64,000 nucleotides of DNA, taken from Arthrobacter sp. OV608 (GTDB lineage Bacteria; Actinomycetota; Actinomycetes; Actinomycetales; Micrococcaceae). The notes beneath the pieces are model-generated. The model saw nothing but the letters and a program-made list of their open reading frames with translations. It made no database searches and was not told where the DNA came from. The stretch spans positions 124,001 to 188,000 of the forward strand of contig FOEZ01000008.1 in NCBI GenBank assembly GCA_900110595.1, written 5' to 3'. Position 1 is the stretch's first letter, and the number at the start of each line of letters is the position of its first letter. The position numbers and the translations under genes were made by a program. Below, piece after piece: positions 11,111 through 19,151 of this stretch.

Positions 11111-11520
11111 TGAGCGCCCGCGGTAAAGCCCGTAACAGGGCCCTGGATGTACTTTTCGAAGCCGAGCAACGCTCGGTTTCGGCTTTCGAGGTGCTCCGGG
11201 CGCGCCGGGAGAAGACTGACCAGATCATCAACCCCTATACCCTTGAGATCGTTGAAGGCGTGCTCTCGCAGCAAGTCGCCATCGACGAATTCCTCGAAAC
11301 CTACTCGCAGGGCTGGAGCCTTGAGCGCATGCCGTCGGTTGACCGCATCATCCTCCGCATCGGCACCTGGGAGCTCCTGTACAACGACGACGTCCCGGAC
11401 GGCGTGGCGGTGAGTGAAGCCGTGGCGCTGGCCAAGACTCTCTCCACCGACGAGTCGCCGCAGTTCATCAACGGCCTCCTCGGCCGCCTGCAGCAGCTGA
11501 AGCCTTCCCTGCTGGCATAG
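11110..11520 (+). CDS. nusB: Transcription antitermination factor NusB
   Basis: A 136-residue all-helical RNA-binding protein that pairs with NusE (S10) on boxA of rRNA leaders. Typical motifs are ARNRALDVLFEAEQR at the N-terminus, PSVDRIILRIGTWELLY and AVSEAVALAKTLSTDESPQFINGLLG. The GTG start shares a base with the efp TAG, so the two genes form an efp-nusB operon, as in many actinobacteria. A strong terminator follows at once. Confidence 0.92.
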   Translation: MSARGKARNRALDVLFEAEQRSVSAFEVLRARREKTDQIINPYTLEIVEGVLSQQVAIDEFLETYSQGWSLERMPSVDRIILRIGTWELLYNDDVPDGVAVSEAVALAKTLSTDESPQFINGLLGRLQQLKPSLLA

Positions 11521-11534
11521 GCGCAGCATTTAAG

Positions 11535-11570
11535 GAGCCCCGGCCAGGTCAGCCTGGCCGGGGCTCTTTT
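11535..11570 (+). terminator. Rho-independent terminator after efp-nusB
   Basis: A perfect 14-bp stem, GAGCCCCGGCCAGG (11535-11548) with CCTGGCCGGGGCTC (11553-11566), a 4-base loop and TTTT. It marks the end of the housekeeping block and the left edge of the accessory catabolic cluster. Confidence 0.9.
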
Positions 11571-11611
11571 GCATCCCCTTAGGTCACGTCACCAGTGCGG
11601 GCCGAGGCAGC

Positions 11612-11624
11612 CCTATAGGATTTA
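11612..11624. promoter_or_regulatory. Putative operator of the GntR-type regulator (autoregulatory copy)
   Basis: CCTATAGGATTTA is the exact reverse complement of the motif at 12431-12443 in front of the catabolic operon. Its centre CCTATAGG is palindromic. It ends only 3 bases before the ATG of the regulator, and its AGGA would also serve as the Shine-Dalgarno sequence. Binding there would block both transcription and translation start. Assigning the motif to this regulator is inference from position. Confidence 0.5.
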
Positions 11625-11627
11625 CAC

Positions 11628-12344
11628 ATGCAGAATGCCCTGGACAGCACCGATGCAGTGCCGCCCGCCCGCCGTTCCGGACGCGCAGTCAGCCGCCAGG
11701 TGCTTGCCGACCACGTCTACACCGAACTCCTGACCTCCCTCATGGACGGCCGGCTGGCTCCGGGATCTGTGGTGAGCATCGACGGAACCGCCCGGGATCT
11801 TGACGTTTCCCCCACTCCCGTCCGGGAAGCGCTGGCCCGGCTGGAGCACACCGGGATGGTACGCCGCGTTGCACTTAAGGGCTACCGTGTGGCGCCCGTC
11901 TTCACCCAAGAGGATTTTGCCGAGTTGATGGAAGCCCGGCTGGCGATCGAACCGGTCAACGCGCGGCTCGCATGTGAACGCATGGACCAGGGCGGCCTGG
12001 CGGAGTTGAAGCAGGCGGTGGAAGACCTGAAATCCGCTCCCCGCGGACCGGCCTTCGCCGAGTTCAAGGAGTACCTTGAGGCGGACGAGCGGTTTCACCA
12101 GTTGATCGCGCGGCAGACCGGAAACCAGTTCATGGAGGCCGCCTACTCGGCCCTCGGCGGCCAGATCCAGCGCTTCCGCCTTTTCGGGGGAGTGGGCATT
12201 ACCGACGCGGAATCCGCCATAGCCGAGCACCAGGCTGTCCTGGACGCTTTTTCGACGGGCGACCCTGGTAAAGCCGAAGCAGCCATGGCTGCGCACATCC
12301 AGCAGGTCCGGTCAAGGGCCATTGCTGCCGCACCCGAAAGCTAG
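11628..12344 (+). CDS. GntR-family transcriptional regulator, FadR/FCD subfamily
   Basis: A 238-residue regulator. The N-terminal winged helix (about 20-90) has GSVVSIDGTARDLDVSPTPVREALARLEHTGMV, the classic GntR recognition helix. The C-terminal all-helical FCD domain keeps the His residues that bind a metal in this family (DERFHQLIARQTGN, AEHQAVLDAF, AAHIQQVRS), so it probably senses a small carboxylate or sugar phosphate. It lies directly upstream of, and in the same direction as, the sugar catabolic operon, 127 bases from its first gene. It carries a motif at its own start shared with the operon promoter, so it is most likely the local repressor. Confidence 0.88.
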   Translation: MQNALDSTDAVPPARRSGRAVSRQVLADHVYTELLTSLMDGRLAPGSVVSIDGTARDLDVSPTPVREALARLEHTGMVRRVALKGYRVAPVFTQEDFAELMEARLAIEPVNARLACERMDQGGLAELKQAVEDLKSAPRGPAFAEFKEYLEADERFHQLIARQTGNQFMEAAYSALGGQIQRFRLFGGVGITDAESAIAEHQAVLDAFSTGDPGKAEAAMAAHIQQVRSRAIAAAPES

Positions 12345-12408
12345 TCCCCGCCCCGACGGGATCGCATAACCCCTGCCTGTAGCCCGCCGTTTTTTCCTGA
12401 AAGTGATC

Positions 12409-12444
12409 TTGACAACATTCCTCGCGATAGTAAATCCTATAGGA
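12409..12444 (+). promoter_or_regulatory. Promoter/operator of the C4-sugar catabolic operon
   Basis: TTGACA (12409-12414) is a consensus -35 box. A -10-like TAAATC follows after 16 bases (12431-12436). It lies inside TAAATCCTATAGG (12431-12443), which contains the perfect 10-base palindrome TCCTATAGGA (12435-12444). The same 13-base motif lies inverted at 11612-11624. The arrangement suggests a repressor site overlapping the -10 region. The -10 assignment is weak. Confidence 0.5.
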
Positions 12445-12471
12445 AACACGATCTAGGAAAGTGAGACCCGC

Positions 12472-13476
12472 GTGGTTTACACGGCAAAGAACTGGCCCAT
12501 CACAGCAGCGTTGCTGCAGTTTCCCGCGACCGATGCTGCAGGAGTGCACATCAACGACGCGGAAGCTTCGGTGTGGGCGGACGTTCTGACGGAAGTGAAA
12601 GAAGCCGGCTTCGCGAACGCGGACCTTACCGACAGCTGGGTACGCCCCGGTGACCTGGGCACAAAGCGGCTTGCTGAGTTCAAGCAGACAGCAGACGAGG
12701 TAGGCATCGGTATCCCGGTGATCTCCGCCATCCGCCGCAGCGTCATCGAGGAAGGCAGCTGGGAAGCGAACCTCGCCTACAGCCACCGCACCATAGACGC
12801 CGCCGCCGAACTCGGCTGTGAGGTTGTCTCCTTCGGGCTGCACCAGGCCATCACCCCCGAGCAGCAGAAGCAGCTGTGGTTCTGGACGGTGGAGGGCTAC
12901 AAAGACCCCGCGGGTGACGCGGAAGCGTGGAACAACGCGGTGATCCGGCTTCGTGAACTTGGCCGGCACGCAGCCGAGGTTGGCGTGCTGCTCTCGCTCG
13001 AGATGTACGAGGACACCTACCTTGGCACTGCCGATTCCTCCGTCCGGCTGGTCCAGGACATCGGCTTGGCCAATGTTGGCCTCAACCCCGATCTCGGGAA
13101 CCTGATCCGGCTTCACCGGCCCATCGAGGACTGGCGGGACATGGTGGCTAAAACCCTGCCTTACTCCAACTACTGGCACATGAAGAACTACATCCGCGAC
13201 GAGGACCGTGCCCGCGATATGTACGTCACCATGCCGGCGCCAATGGAAAGCGGCCTGATCAACTACCGTGAGGCTTTCAAAGTGGCACTCTCCGTGGGTT
13301 TCCAGGGCATTCTCTGCACAGAGCACTACGGCGGCGACGGGCTGAGCGTGACGGCCAGCAACCAGGACTACCTCCGCCGCCACGTCCTCCCCAAGACCGA
13401 CGGGTACACCCTCGGCAGCAGCCAGGTGGCCCAGGGACGGCAACAGCCCAGCGCGGCTGAACTCTCCAGCGTGTGA
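12472..13476 (+). CDS. Sugar phosphate isomerase/epimerase (TIM barrel, EryC-like candidate)
   Basis: A 334-residue protein of the AP-endonuclease-2/xylose-isomerase-like TIM barrel superfamily. A likely metal site is formed by Glu177 (LLSLEMYED), Asp207 (VGLNPDLGN), His236 (SNYWHMKNY) and Glu284 (ILCTEHYGGD), spaced as in 3-epimerases of this fold. The GTG start lies just downstream of the promoter/operator, and the gene is the first of the operon. Given the kinase, RpiB-like and TpiA-like enzymes that follow, a tetrulose-phosphate epimerase like Brucella EryC is a reasonable candidate. The substrate is not proven by sequence. Confidence 0.82.
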   Translation: MVYTAKNWPITAALLQFPATDAAGVHINDAEASVWADVLTEVKEAGFANADLTDSWVRPGDLGTKRLAEFKQTADEVGIGIPVISAIRRSVIEEGSWEANLAYSHRTIDAAAELGCEVVSFGLHQAITPEQQKQLWFWTVEGYKDPAGDAEAWNNAVIRLRELGRHAAEVGVLLSLEMYEDTYLGTADSSVRLVQDIGLANVGLNPDLGNLIRLHRPIEDWRDMVAKTLPYSNYWHMKNYIRDEDRARDMYVTMPAPMESGLINYREAFKVALSVGFQGILCTEHYGGDGLSVTASNQDYLRRHVLPKTDGYTLGSSQVAQGRQQPSAAELSSV

Positions 13477-13533
13477 TCGCTGCCGGCCTTCGAACCGGAT
13501 AAGAAATTGTCACCAAGGATTCAATGAGGAACC

Positions 13534-15300
13534 ATGACGCAGATTTTTGACAACCCCGCCAACTTTGCAGATGAGGCATTGGACGGCTTTGTGGCAGCCA
13601 ACCGGGGGTACGTTGCCCGGGTCGACGGCGGCGTTGTCCGCTCCACGGAGGTGCCCGCCGGTCAGGTGGCCCTGGTGGTGGGCGGCGGCTCCGGCCACTA
13701 CCCGGCCTTCGCCGGCCTGGTGGGACCGGGCCTGGCAGCCGGCTCCGCCTGCGGCAACATGTTTGCATCCCCTTCGGCCGGCCAGGTGTACCGGGTGGCC
13801 AAAGCGGCCAACGCCGGCGGGGGTGTGCTGTTGAGCTACGGCAACTACGCCGGCGACGTTCTCCACTTCGGCCAGGCTGAGCTGCGGCTCAAGGCGGAAG
13901 GCATCGACACAAGGACCGTCCTGGTCACTGATGACATCGCCAGCGCGCCCATCGACCAGATCGGGAAACGCCGCGGCATCGCGGGCGATCTGACTGTTTT
14001 CAAGATTGCCGGTGCCGCCGCCGAAGCGGGCCTGGACCTGGACGCGGTCGAGCAGCTGGCCCGCCGTGCCAACTACCGCACCCGTTCCCTGGGCGTGGCC
14101 TTTGACGGGTGCACGCTGCCGGGAGCCGGGAAGCCGCTGTTCCACGTGCCGGCCGGCCAGATGTCGCTTGGACTGGGAATCCACGGTGAGCCGGGCATCT
14201 CCGAGCATCCTTTGCCCACGGCCTCTGAACTTGCGGAGCTCCTGGTCTCCAGGCTCCTTGAGGACAAGCCAGATGATGCCGGGCACCGCGTGGTGGCCAT
14301 CGTCAATGGCCTGGGGACCGTCAAGTACGACGAACTGTTCCTGCTTTTCGGCAAGGTCGAGAAGCTCCTCACCGCCGCCGGCCTCACTGTTGTGGAACCC
14401 GAGTGCGGCGAACTGGTCACCAGCCTGGACATGTCCGGACTCTCCCTGACCCTGCTGTGGCTGGACGAGGAACTCGAGCGCTACTGGGCAGCTCCGGCGG
14501 ACACCCCCGCTTTCCGCAAGGGAAACCTGGCACCTCGTCCCCGCCGGGAACTGGCCGGGCCTGAGGATGCCGTGGCCGGCGACGAGGAGCTCACGACGGC
14601 GGCAGCAGCTGCCATGGGCCGGCTGGCAGCCGCTGTGCTCGCCCAGGTGCGGGACGTCGTCGTCGAACACGAAACGGAACTGGGGAGGCTGGATGCGGTT
14701 GCGGGCGACGGCGACCACGGCATCGGCATGCGCCGGGGCGTGGATGCCGCAGCGGCAGCCGCCCTGGACGCAGCGGCGGCGGGAGCTTCCGTACAGCGTG
14801 TGCTGATGGCGGCAGGGGAGGCATGGAGTGAACGGGCCGGAGGAACGTCCGGGGCGCTCTGGGGCTCCGCTGTGCTGGCTGCCGGAATGATGCTCGGCAA
14901 CAAGGAGTCCTACCGTGACGGGGATGCAGCCTCCGCGGTGACCGCGTTCGTAAACGCCATCACCACCCTTGGCAAGGCAGAACCGGGCGATAAGACCATG
15001 GTGGACGCCCTGCTTCCATTCCGGGACGCCTTCCTGGCCTCCTCCAGCGGCGGTGCTACCGCAGCTGCGGCCTTGGCCGCCGGGGCCGCGGCTGCCCGGA
15101 AGGCCGCGGAGGACACAGCATCCCTGCGGCCGCTCAAGGGGCGGGCGCGTCCGCTGGCCGAGAAAAGCCTCGGACATCCGGACCCGGGCGCAGTTTCCTT
15201 CGGACTGATCGCGGCCCGCGTCTCCGATTACTTCAACTCTGAACTGTCTGACTATTCACTGCTGGCCGGCTCAGCGGCCGGAAAAGGAGCACAAGCATGA
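13534..15300 (+). CDS. Dihydroxyacetone kinase-family kinase, DhaK-DhaL fusion (probable ketotetrose kinase)
   Basis: A 588-residue ATP-dependent kinase with both parts fused. The DhaK substrate domain (about 1-330) holds the nucleophilic His217 in GIHGEPG that binds the ketose covalently. The DhaL ATP domain (about 360-585) has the Mg-binding GDGDHGIGM and the flexible [11 protein letters not shown] loop. In the substrate site the motif is [10 protein letters not shown], with Tyr where glycerone kinases usually have Glu. Kinases of this family act on dihydroxyacetone or on D/L-erythrulose (DerK, LerK). The flanking RpiB- and TpiA-like isomerases favour erythrulose. The stop overlaps the next start (ATGA). 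Confidence 0.85.
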   Translation: MTQIFDNPANFADEALDGFVAANRGYVARVDGGVVRSTEVPAGQVALVVGGGSGHYPAFAGLVGPGLAAGSACGNMFASPSAGQVYRVAKAANAGGGVLLSYGNYAGDVLHFGQAELRLKAEGIDTRTVLVTDDIASAPIDQIGKRRGIAGDLTVFKIAGAAAEAGLDLDAVEQLARRANYRTRSLGVAFDGCTLPGAGKPLFHVPAGQMSLGLGIHGEPGISEHPLPTASELAELLVSRLLEDKPDDAGHRVVAIVNGLGTVKYDELFLLFGKVEKLLTAAGLTVVEPECGELVTSLDMSGLSLTLLWLDEELERYWAAPADTPAFRKGNLAPRPRRELAGPEDAVAGDEELTTAAAAAMGRLAAAVLAQVRDVVVEHETELGRLDAVAGDGDHGIGMRRGVDAAAAAALDAAAAGASVQRVLMAAGEAWSERAGGTSGALWGSAVLAAGMMLGNKESYRDGDAASAVTAFVNAITTLGKAEPGDKTMVDALLPFRDAFLASSSGGATAAAALAAGAAAARKAAEDTASLRPLKGRARPLAEKSLGHPDPGAVSFGLIAARVSDYFNSELSDYSLLAGSAAGKGAQA

Positions 15301-15791
15301 GCGCACACGAAGGTGCCGCAGCAGGCTGGCGCATCGTCATCGGAAATGATGAAGCCGGCGTCGAATACAAGGAGGCGCTGAAGGCGCTGCTCGAAGCGGA
15401 CAGCCGGGTGGCATCTGTGGTTGACGTGGGCGTGGCCGCCGACGACACCACGGCATACCCGCACGTCGCCGTCGACGCCGCCCGCAAAGTGGCCGGCGGC
15501 GAAGCGGACCGTGCCCTGCTGATCTGCGGAACCGGCCTCGGCGTCGCCATCGCAGCCAACAAGGTACCGGGCATCCGCGCCGTCACCGCCCATGACGGCT
15601 ATTCCGTGGAGCGTTCCGTCCTGAGCAACAACGCCCAGGTCCTCACGATGGGCCAGCGGGTCATCGGCCTGGAACTGGCCAAGAAACTGGTGGGCGAATG
15701 GCTCGACTACCGCTTCGACGAGACCTCGGCCTCCGCCGCCAAAGTGGACGCAATCTGCTCCTACGAACCCGATTACACGAAGGCAGTCTGA
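15297..15791 (+). CDS. RpiB/LacAB-family isomerase (candidate D-erythrulose-4-phosphate isomerase)
   Basis: A 164-residue RpiB-fold sugar-phosphate isomerase. The catalytic Cys77 lies in [23 protein letters not shown], the family signature, and [21 protein letters not shown] follows. The partner residues resemble those of the EryI/DerI group that interconverts D-erythrulose 4-phosphate and D-erythrose 4-phosphate. Pentose-phosphate isomerisation is the alternative. The ATG overlaps the kinase stop by 4 bases, so kinase and isomerase are probably made together. The product D-erythrose 4-phosphate would enter the pentose phosphate and shikimate pathways. Confidence 0.83.
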   Translation: MSAHEGAAAGWRIVIGNDEAGVEYKEALKALLEADSRVASVVDVGVAADDTTAYPHVAVDAARKVAGGEADRALLICGTGLGVAIAANKVPGIRAVTAHDGYSVERSVLSNNAQVLTMGQRVIGLELAKKLVGEWLDYRFDETSASAAKVDAICSYEPDYTKAV

Positions 15792-15793
15792 TC

Positions 15794-16786
15794 ATGACCG
15801 AAACAGCAAGCACCTCAATCGCGACGGACGCGAACAGCCCCCGGAAGATCGCCGTCGTCGGCTCCGGCTACATGGGCGGAGGGATCGCCCAGGTCCTGGC
15901 GCTGGGCGGTGCCCGGGTGGCACTCGCGGACGTGTCCGCGGAGGTGGCACAGAACAACTACGAACGCCTCCTCACCGAGTCGGACCAGTTCGTGGCCGAC
16001 GGCCTGTTCCCGGAGGGTTCCACCGAAATCCTGAAGCAGAACCTCTGGGCTGCCAAGGACATCGAAGAAGCCGTGGCGGATGCGGACTTTATTGAGGAAG
16101 CAGTCCCCGAAGTCATCGCCATCAAGCACCAGACGCTGGCCCGCATCAGCGCCGCCGCCAGGCTGGATGCCATCATCGGCTCCAACACCTCCACCATCTC
16201 CATCGCCGAACTGTCAGAGCCGGTTACCAACCCGGACCGGTTCCTGGGCGTGCACTTCTCCAACCCGTCGCCCTTCATCCCCGGCGTGGAAATCATCCCG
16301 CACGCCGGCACCTCTGCGGCTGCCGTGGGGGCTGTCCGCGAGCTGGTGCACGCAGCGGGCAAGCAGACCGCAGTGGTCAAGGACGTCACCGGATTCGTGC
16401 TCAACCGCCTGCAGTACGCGCTGTTCCACGAAGCCGCGCAGCTGGTGGAGCAGGGCATCGCAACGGCGGACGATGTGGACACCCTCGTCCGAACCACCTT
16501 CGGCTTCCGGCTGCCGTTCTTCGGACCTTTCGCCATAGCGGACATGGCCGGTTTGGACGTCTACAACTTCTGCTACAAGTCCTTGCAAACCGACTTCCCG
16601 GAGCGCTTCGCCACCCCGAAAATCCTGAGCGACCTGGTGGACGCCGGAAAGCTGGGCACCAAGACCGGTGCCGGGTTCCTCAATGTCCCGGCCGAGCGTA
16701 CGCCCGAGCTGATCGCTTACCGCAACAAAGCGTATGTGGCCATGCAGAAGCTCCTCGAAGACCTCGGCCCCGCACCCATCAGCTGA
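15794..16786 (+). CDS. 3-Hydroxyacyl-CoA dehydrogenase-family NAD-dependent oxidoreductase
   Basis: A 330-residue protein with an N-terminal Rossmann domain (VVGSGYMGGGIAQVLALGG, acidic Asp after strand 2, hence NAD) and the C-terminal helical 3HCDH domain. The region GVHFSNPSPFIPGVEII holds the catalytic His, and GSNTSTISIAEL the conserved Asn/Ser region. The family includes fatty-acid enzymes but also L-gulonate 3-dehydrogenase and L-carnitine dehydrogenase. With no CoA-related gene nearby, a polyol or hydroxy-acid substrate is more likely. The start is the ATG at 15794, 2 bases after the rpiB-like stop; a longer frame from 15698 overlaps that gene. Confidence 0.8.
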   Translation: MTETASTSIATDANSPRKIAVVGSGYMGGGIAQVLALGGARVALADVSAEVAQNNYERLLTESDQFVADGLFPEGSTEILKQNLWAAKDIEEAVADADFIEEAVPEVIAIKHQTLARISAAARLDAIIGSNTSTISIAELSEPVTNPDRFLGVHFSNPSPFIPGVEIIPHAGTSAAAVGAVRELVHAAGKQTAVVKDVTGFVLNRLQYALFHEAAQLVEQGIATADDVDTLVRTTFGFRLPFFGPFAIADMAGLDVYNFCYKSLQTDFPERFATPKILSDLVDAGKLGTKTGAGFLNVPAERTPELIAYRNKAYVAMQKLLEDLGPAPIS

Positions 16787-16813
16787 TCCAGTCCGCCTTA
16801 CCCAGGAGCAACC

Positions 16814-17581
16814 ATGAGCAGTTTTCCCGCTGAACGCACCGCCATAATCACCGGAGCCGTCTCGGAACGCGGCATTGGCCGTGCCACCGCCAACTACCTT
16901 GCCGCCCAGGGCTGGAATATCGGCATCATCGACCTCGATGACGCCCTGTGCAAAGCCGCGGCAAAGGAACTCGCTGCCCAGTACGGCATCCGCGCCCATG
17001 GTGCGGGCGCCAACGTGGCAGACGAAGCATCAGTCCGGGCCGCCATCGACTCCATCGAGGCGGAATTGCCCCAAATCGTGGCCCTTGCCAACGTGGCCGG
17101 CGTCAGTTCCCCCGTTCCATACCTCGAGTTGGACGCGGGGGAATGGGACCGGGTCCTCAATATCAACCTCAATGGCGTCCACTACGCCACCCGCCGGGTG
17201 GCCGAGTCCATGGTGAAAAACCGGATCGGACGGATCGTCAACATTTCCTCCGTTTCAGCCCAGCGCGGGGGCGGCACCTACTCCAAGACGCCGTACTCCG
17301 TGGCGAAGGCCGGCGTCATCGGACTGACGCGCTCCACCGCCAGGGAATTGGGGGAGTACGACATCACCGTCAACGCCATTTCCCCGGGCCCGATCGATAC
17401 GGACATCATGGGCGGCACCCTCAGCCAGGAACGCAAGGACGAACTGACCAAGGACCTGGTAGTCAACCGGGTCGGGTCCACGCGGGACATCGCAGCAGCC
17501 ATCGCCTTCCTCATCAGCGAAGATGCCGGATACATCTCCGGCCAGACGCTGAATGTGGACGGCGGACTCTACATGCATTAA
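16814..17581 (+). CDS. SDR-family oxidoreductase (candidate tetritol dehydrogenase)
   Basis: A 255-residue classical short-chain dehydrogenase. It has the glycine motif TGAVSERGIG (two residues longer than the usual TGxxxGxG), an acidic residue after strand 2 (IIDLDD) pointing to NAD, the catalytic Ser near 145-146 (NISSVSAQ), Tyr161 and Lys165 (YSVAKAG), and the C-terminal GQTLNVDGGLYMH. CAGGAGC lies 6 bases before the ATG. In mycobacterial D-threitol use the first oxidation is by an SDR (DthD), which would suit this operon. The substrate remains unproven. Confidence 0.85.
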   Translation: MSSFPAERTAIITGAVSERGIGRATANYLAAQGWNIGIIDLDDALCKAAAKELAAQYGIRAHGAGANVADEASVRAAIDSIEAELPQIVALANVAGVSSPVPYLELDAGEWDRVLNINLNGVHYATRRVAESMVKNRIGRIVNISSVSAQRGGGTYSKTPYSVAKAGVIGLTRSTARELGEYDITVNAISPGPIDTDIMGGTLSQERKDELTKDLVVNRVGSTRDIAAAIAFLISEDAGYISGQTLNVDGGLYMH

Positions 17582-17593
17582 AGAAGGCCGGCA

Positions 17594-17749
17594 ATGGCGC
17601 AGAAAAGCAAGGCCGCGGGGCGGTCAACACCCGCAGCAACACCCCGAACCACCGGGCTTGGCCCCTGGACCAGGGCGCGCACCGTCTACCTGGCCGCGGG
17701 CATCCTCGCCTGCATCGCAGGGGTCGTGATGATCGTGGCCTCCCGCTAG
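17594..17749 (+). CDS. Small single-pass membrane protein (51 residues)
   Basis: A short frame between the SDR and MFS genes encodes 51 residues: a basic, polar N-terminal half (MAQKSKAAGRS) and one clear membrane helix at about 31-49 (VYLAAGILACIAGVVMIVA) ending in SR. A GAAGG Shine-Dalgarno sequence lies 8 bases upstream of the ATG, and the frame fills most of the gap between its neighbours. Position next to the transporter suggests a small accessory subunit or a regulator of the carrier. No family was recognised. Confidence 0.6.
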   Translation: MAQKSKAAGRSTPAATPRTTGLGPWTRARTVYLAAGILACIAGVVMIVASR

Positions 17750-17789
17750 AACCCCAGCCTGTCTTCAAAGTACTCAAAGAGGAGTTTTG

Positions 17790-19142
17790 ATGTCTTTAGC
17801 AGCAACATCCACCAGGGAGCTCCTGGACTCGCCGGTCCTGAAATCGGCGATCTCCAAGGCCTCCCGCCGGCTGATGCCGATGCTCGTGATCCTGTACATC
17901 GTGGCGTTCCTTGACCGTACCAATGTGGGCTTTTCCGAAGCCGCACTGGGCGTCGACAAGGGCATCAGCGCAGGAGCCTTCGCCCTCGGCGCCGGCATCT
18001 TCTTTATCGGCTACGCCCTGTTCGAGATCCCCAGCAACCTGCTTCTGACCAGGTTCGGGGCAAAGGTCTGGCTGGCCCGCATCGCCATCACCTGGGGCAT
18101 CGTGTCCGCCTGCTTCGCGTTTGTGCAAGGCGAGGCGTCCTTTATCATTCTGCGTTTCCTGCTAGGCGTCACCGAAGCCGGCCTGTTCCCGGGCGTCATC
18201 ATGTTCCTGGCGGCCTGGTTCCCCAACAAGGTCCGGGTAAAGATGTTCGCCATCTTCTACCTGGCCCAGCCGTTCTCGCAAATGATGGGCGCACCGCTGT
18301 CCGGGTGGTTGATCAACATCGGCGACCAGGTGCCCGGAGTCCAGGGCTGGCAGGTGATGTTTTTCGTCGAAGGGATGCTGGCAGTCGTCGCCGGCGTCGC
18401 GGCCTACTTCTTCCTGATCAACAGCCCTCAGGACGCCAAGTTCCTGAACGCCGGTGAAAAGAAGGCGCTCCTGGACGTTATGTCACTGGAGGATTCGGTC
18501 AAGGAAGAAACAGGCCCGCGCGGCGTCCTTGCCGCCATGAAGAACGGCAAGGTCTGGTACTTCACCGTGATCTACTTCTGCCTGCAGATCGCCGTTTACG
18601 GGGTCACCTTCTACCTGCCGCAGCAGGTAGCCCAGCTGACCGGCCAAAAGGTGGGGCTCGCCGTCGGCCTGATGGCAGCCATCCCGTGGTTCTTCGGCAT
18701 TTTCGCCTGCTACCTCATCGGTAAGGCCGCCAATACGCTGGTCCGCCGCCGGGTGTGGGGGACCGGGCTGTTTGTCTCCACTGGCCTGTGCATCTTCGGC
18801 TCGGCTTGGGCCGGCACGAACCACCTCCCGGCGCTTGGCATCGTCTTCATCACCCTGGCCGTGTGCAGCTTCCTCGCCATCGGACCCATCGCCTGGTCCT
18901 ACCCGACGGCGTTCCTCACCGGAACGGCCGCAGCCGCCGGCATCGGCCTGATCAACTCGCTGGGAAACCTCGGCGGCTTTGTTGCGCCCATCCTGCGCAC
19001 CACGGTTAACGGGATCGCGGCCGACTCCACCGGCTCCGCAGGCGTCTTCGCCCTGGGCGTGCTCCCTTTCCTGGCAGCCATCATGATGTACGCCACCAAG
19101 CGGTTCCGCAACAAGGCAGATGACCTGCTCCAGACCAAGTGA
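17790..19142 (+). CDS. MFS transporter, anion:cation symporter type
   Basis: A 450-residue, 12-helix major facilitator protein. FLDRTNVGFSEAAL after helix 1, GYALFEIPSNLLLTRFGAKVWLARI and RFLLGVTEAGLFPGVIMFLAAWFP are hallmarks of the ACS family, which carries sugar acids, tartrate, phthalate and related organic acids. A strong GAGGAG lies 5 bases before the ATG; a TTG three bases earlier is also in frame. As the only transporter in the operon it probably imports the pathway substrate. An ACS carrier would favour an anionic substrate (for example a C4 sugar acid), which is a caution against a simple polyol. Confidence 0.87.
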   Translation: MSLAATSTRELLDSPVLKSAISKASRRLMPMLVILYIVAFLDRTNVGFSEAALGVDKGISAGAFALGAGIFFIGYALFEIPSNLLLTRFGAKVWLARIAITWGIVSACFAFVQGEASFIILRFLLGVTEAGLFPGVIMFLAAWFPNKVRVKMFAIFYLAQPFSQMMGAPLSGWLINIGDQVPGVQGWQVMFFVEGMLAVVAGVAAYFFLINSPQDAKFLNAGEKKALLDVMSLEDSVKEETGPRGVLAAMKNGKVWYFTVIYFCLQIAVYGVTFYLPQQVAQLTGQKVGLAVGLMAAIPWFFGIFACYLIGKAANTLVRRRVWGTGLFVSTGLCIFGSAWAGTNHLPALGIVFITLAVCSFLAIGPIAWSYPTAFLTGTAAAAGIGLINSLGNLGGFVAPILRTTVNGIAADSTGSAGVFALGVLPFLAAIMMYATKRFRNKADDLLQTK

Positions 19143-19151
19143 TCGGTTGCC

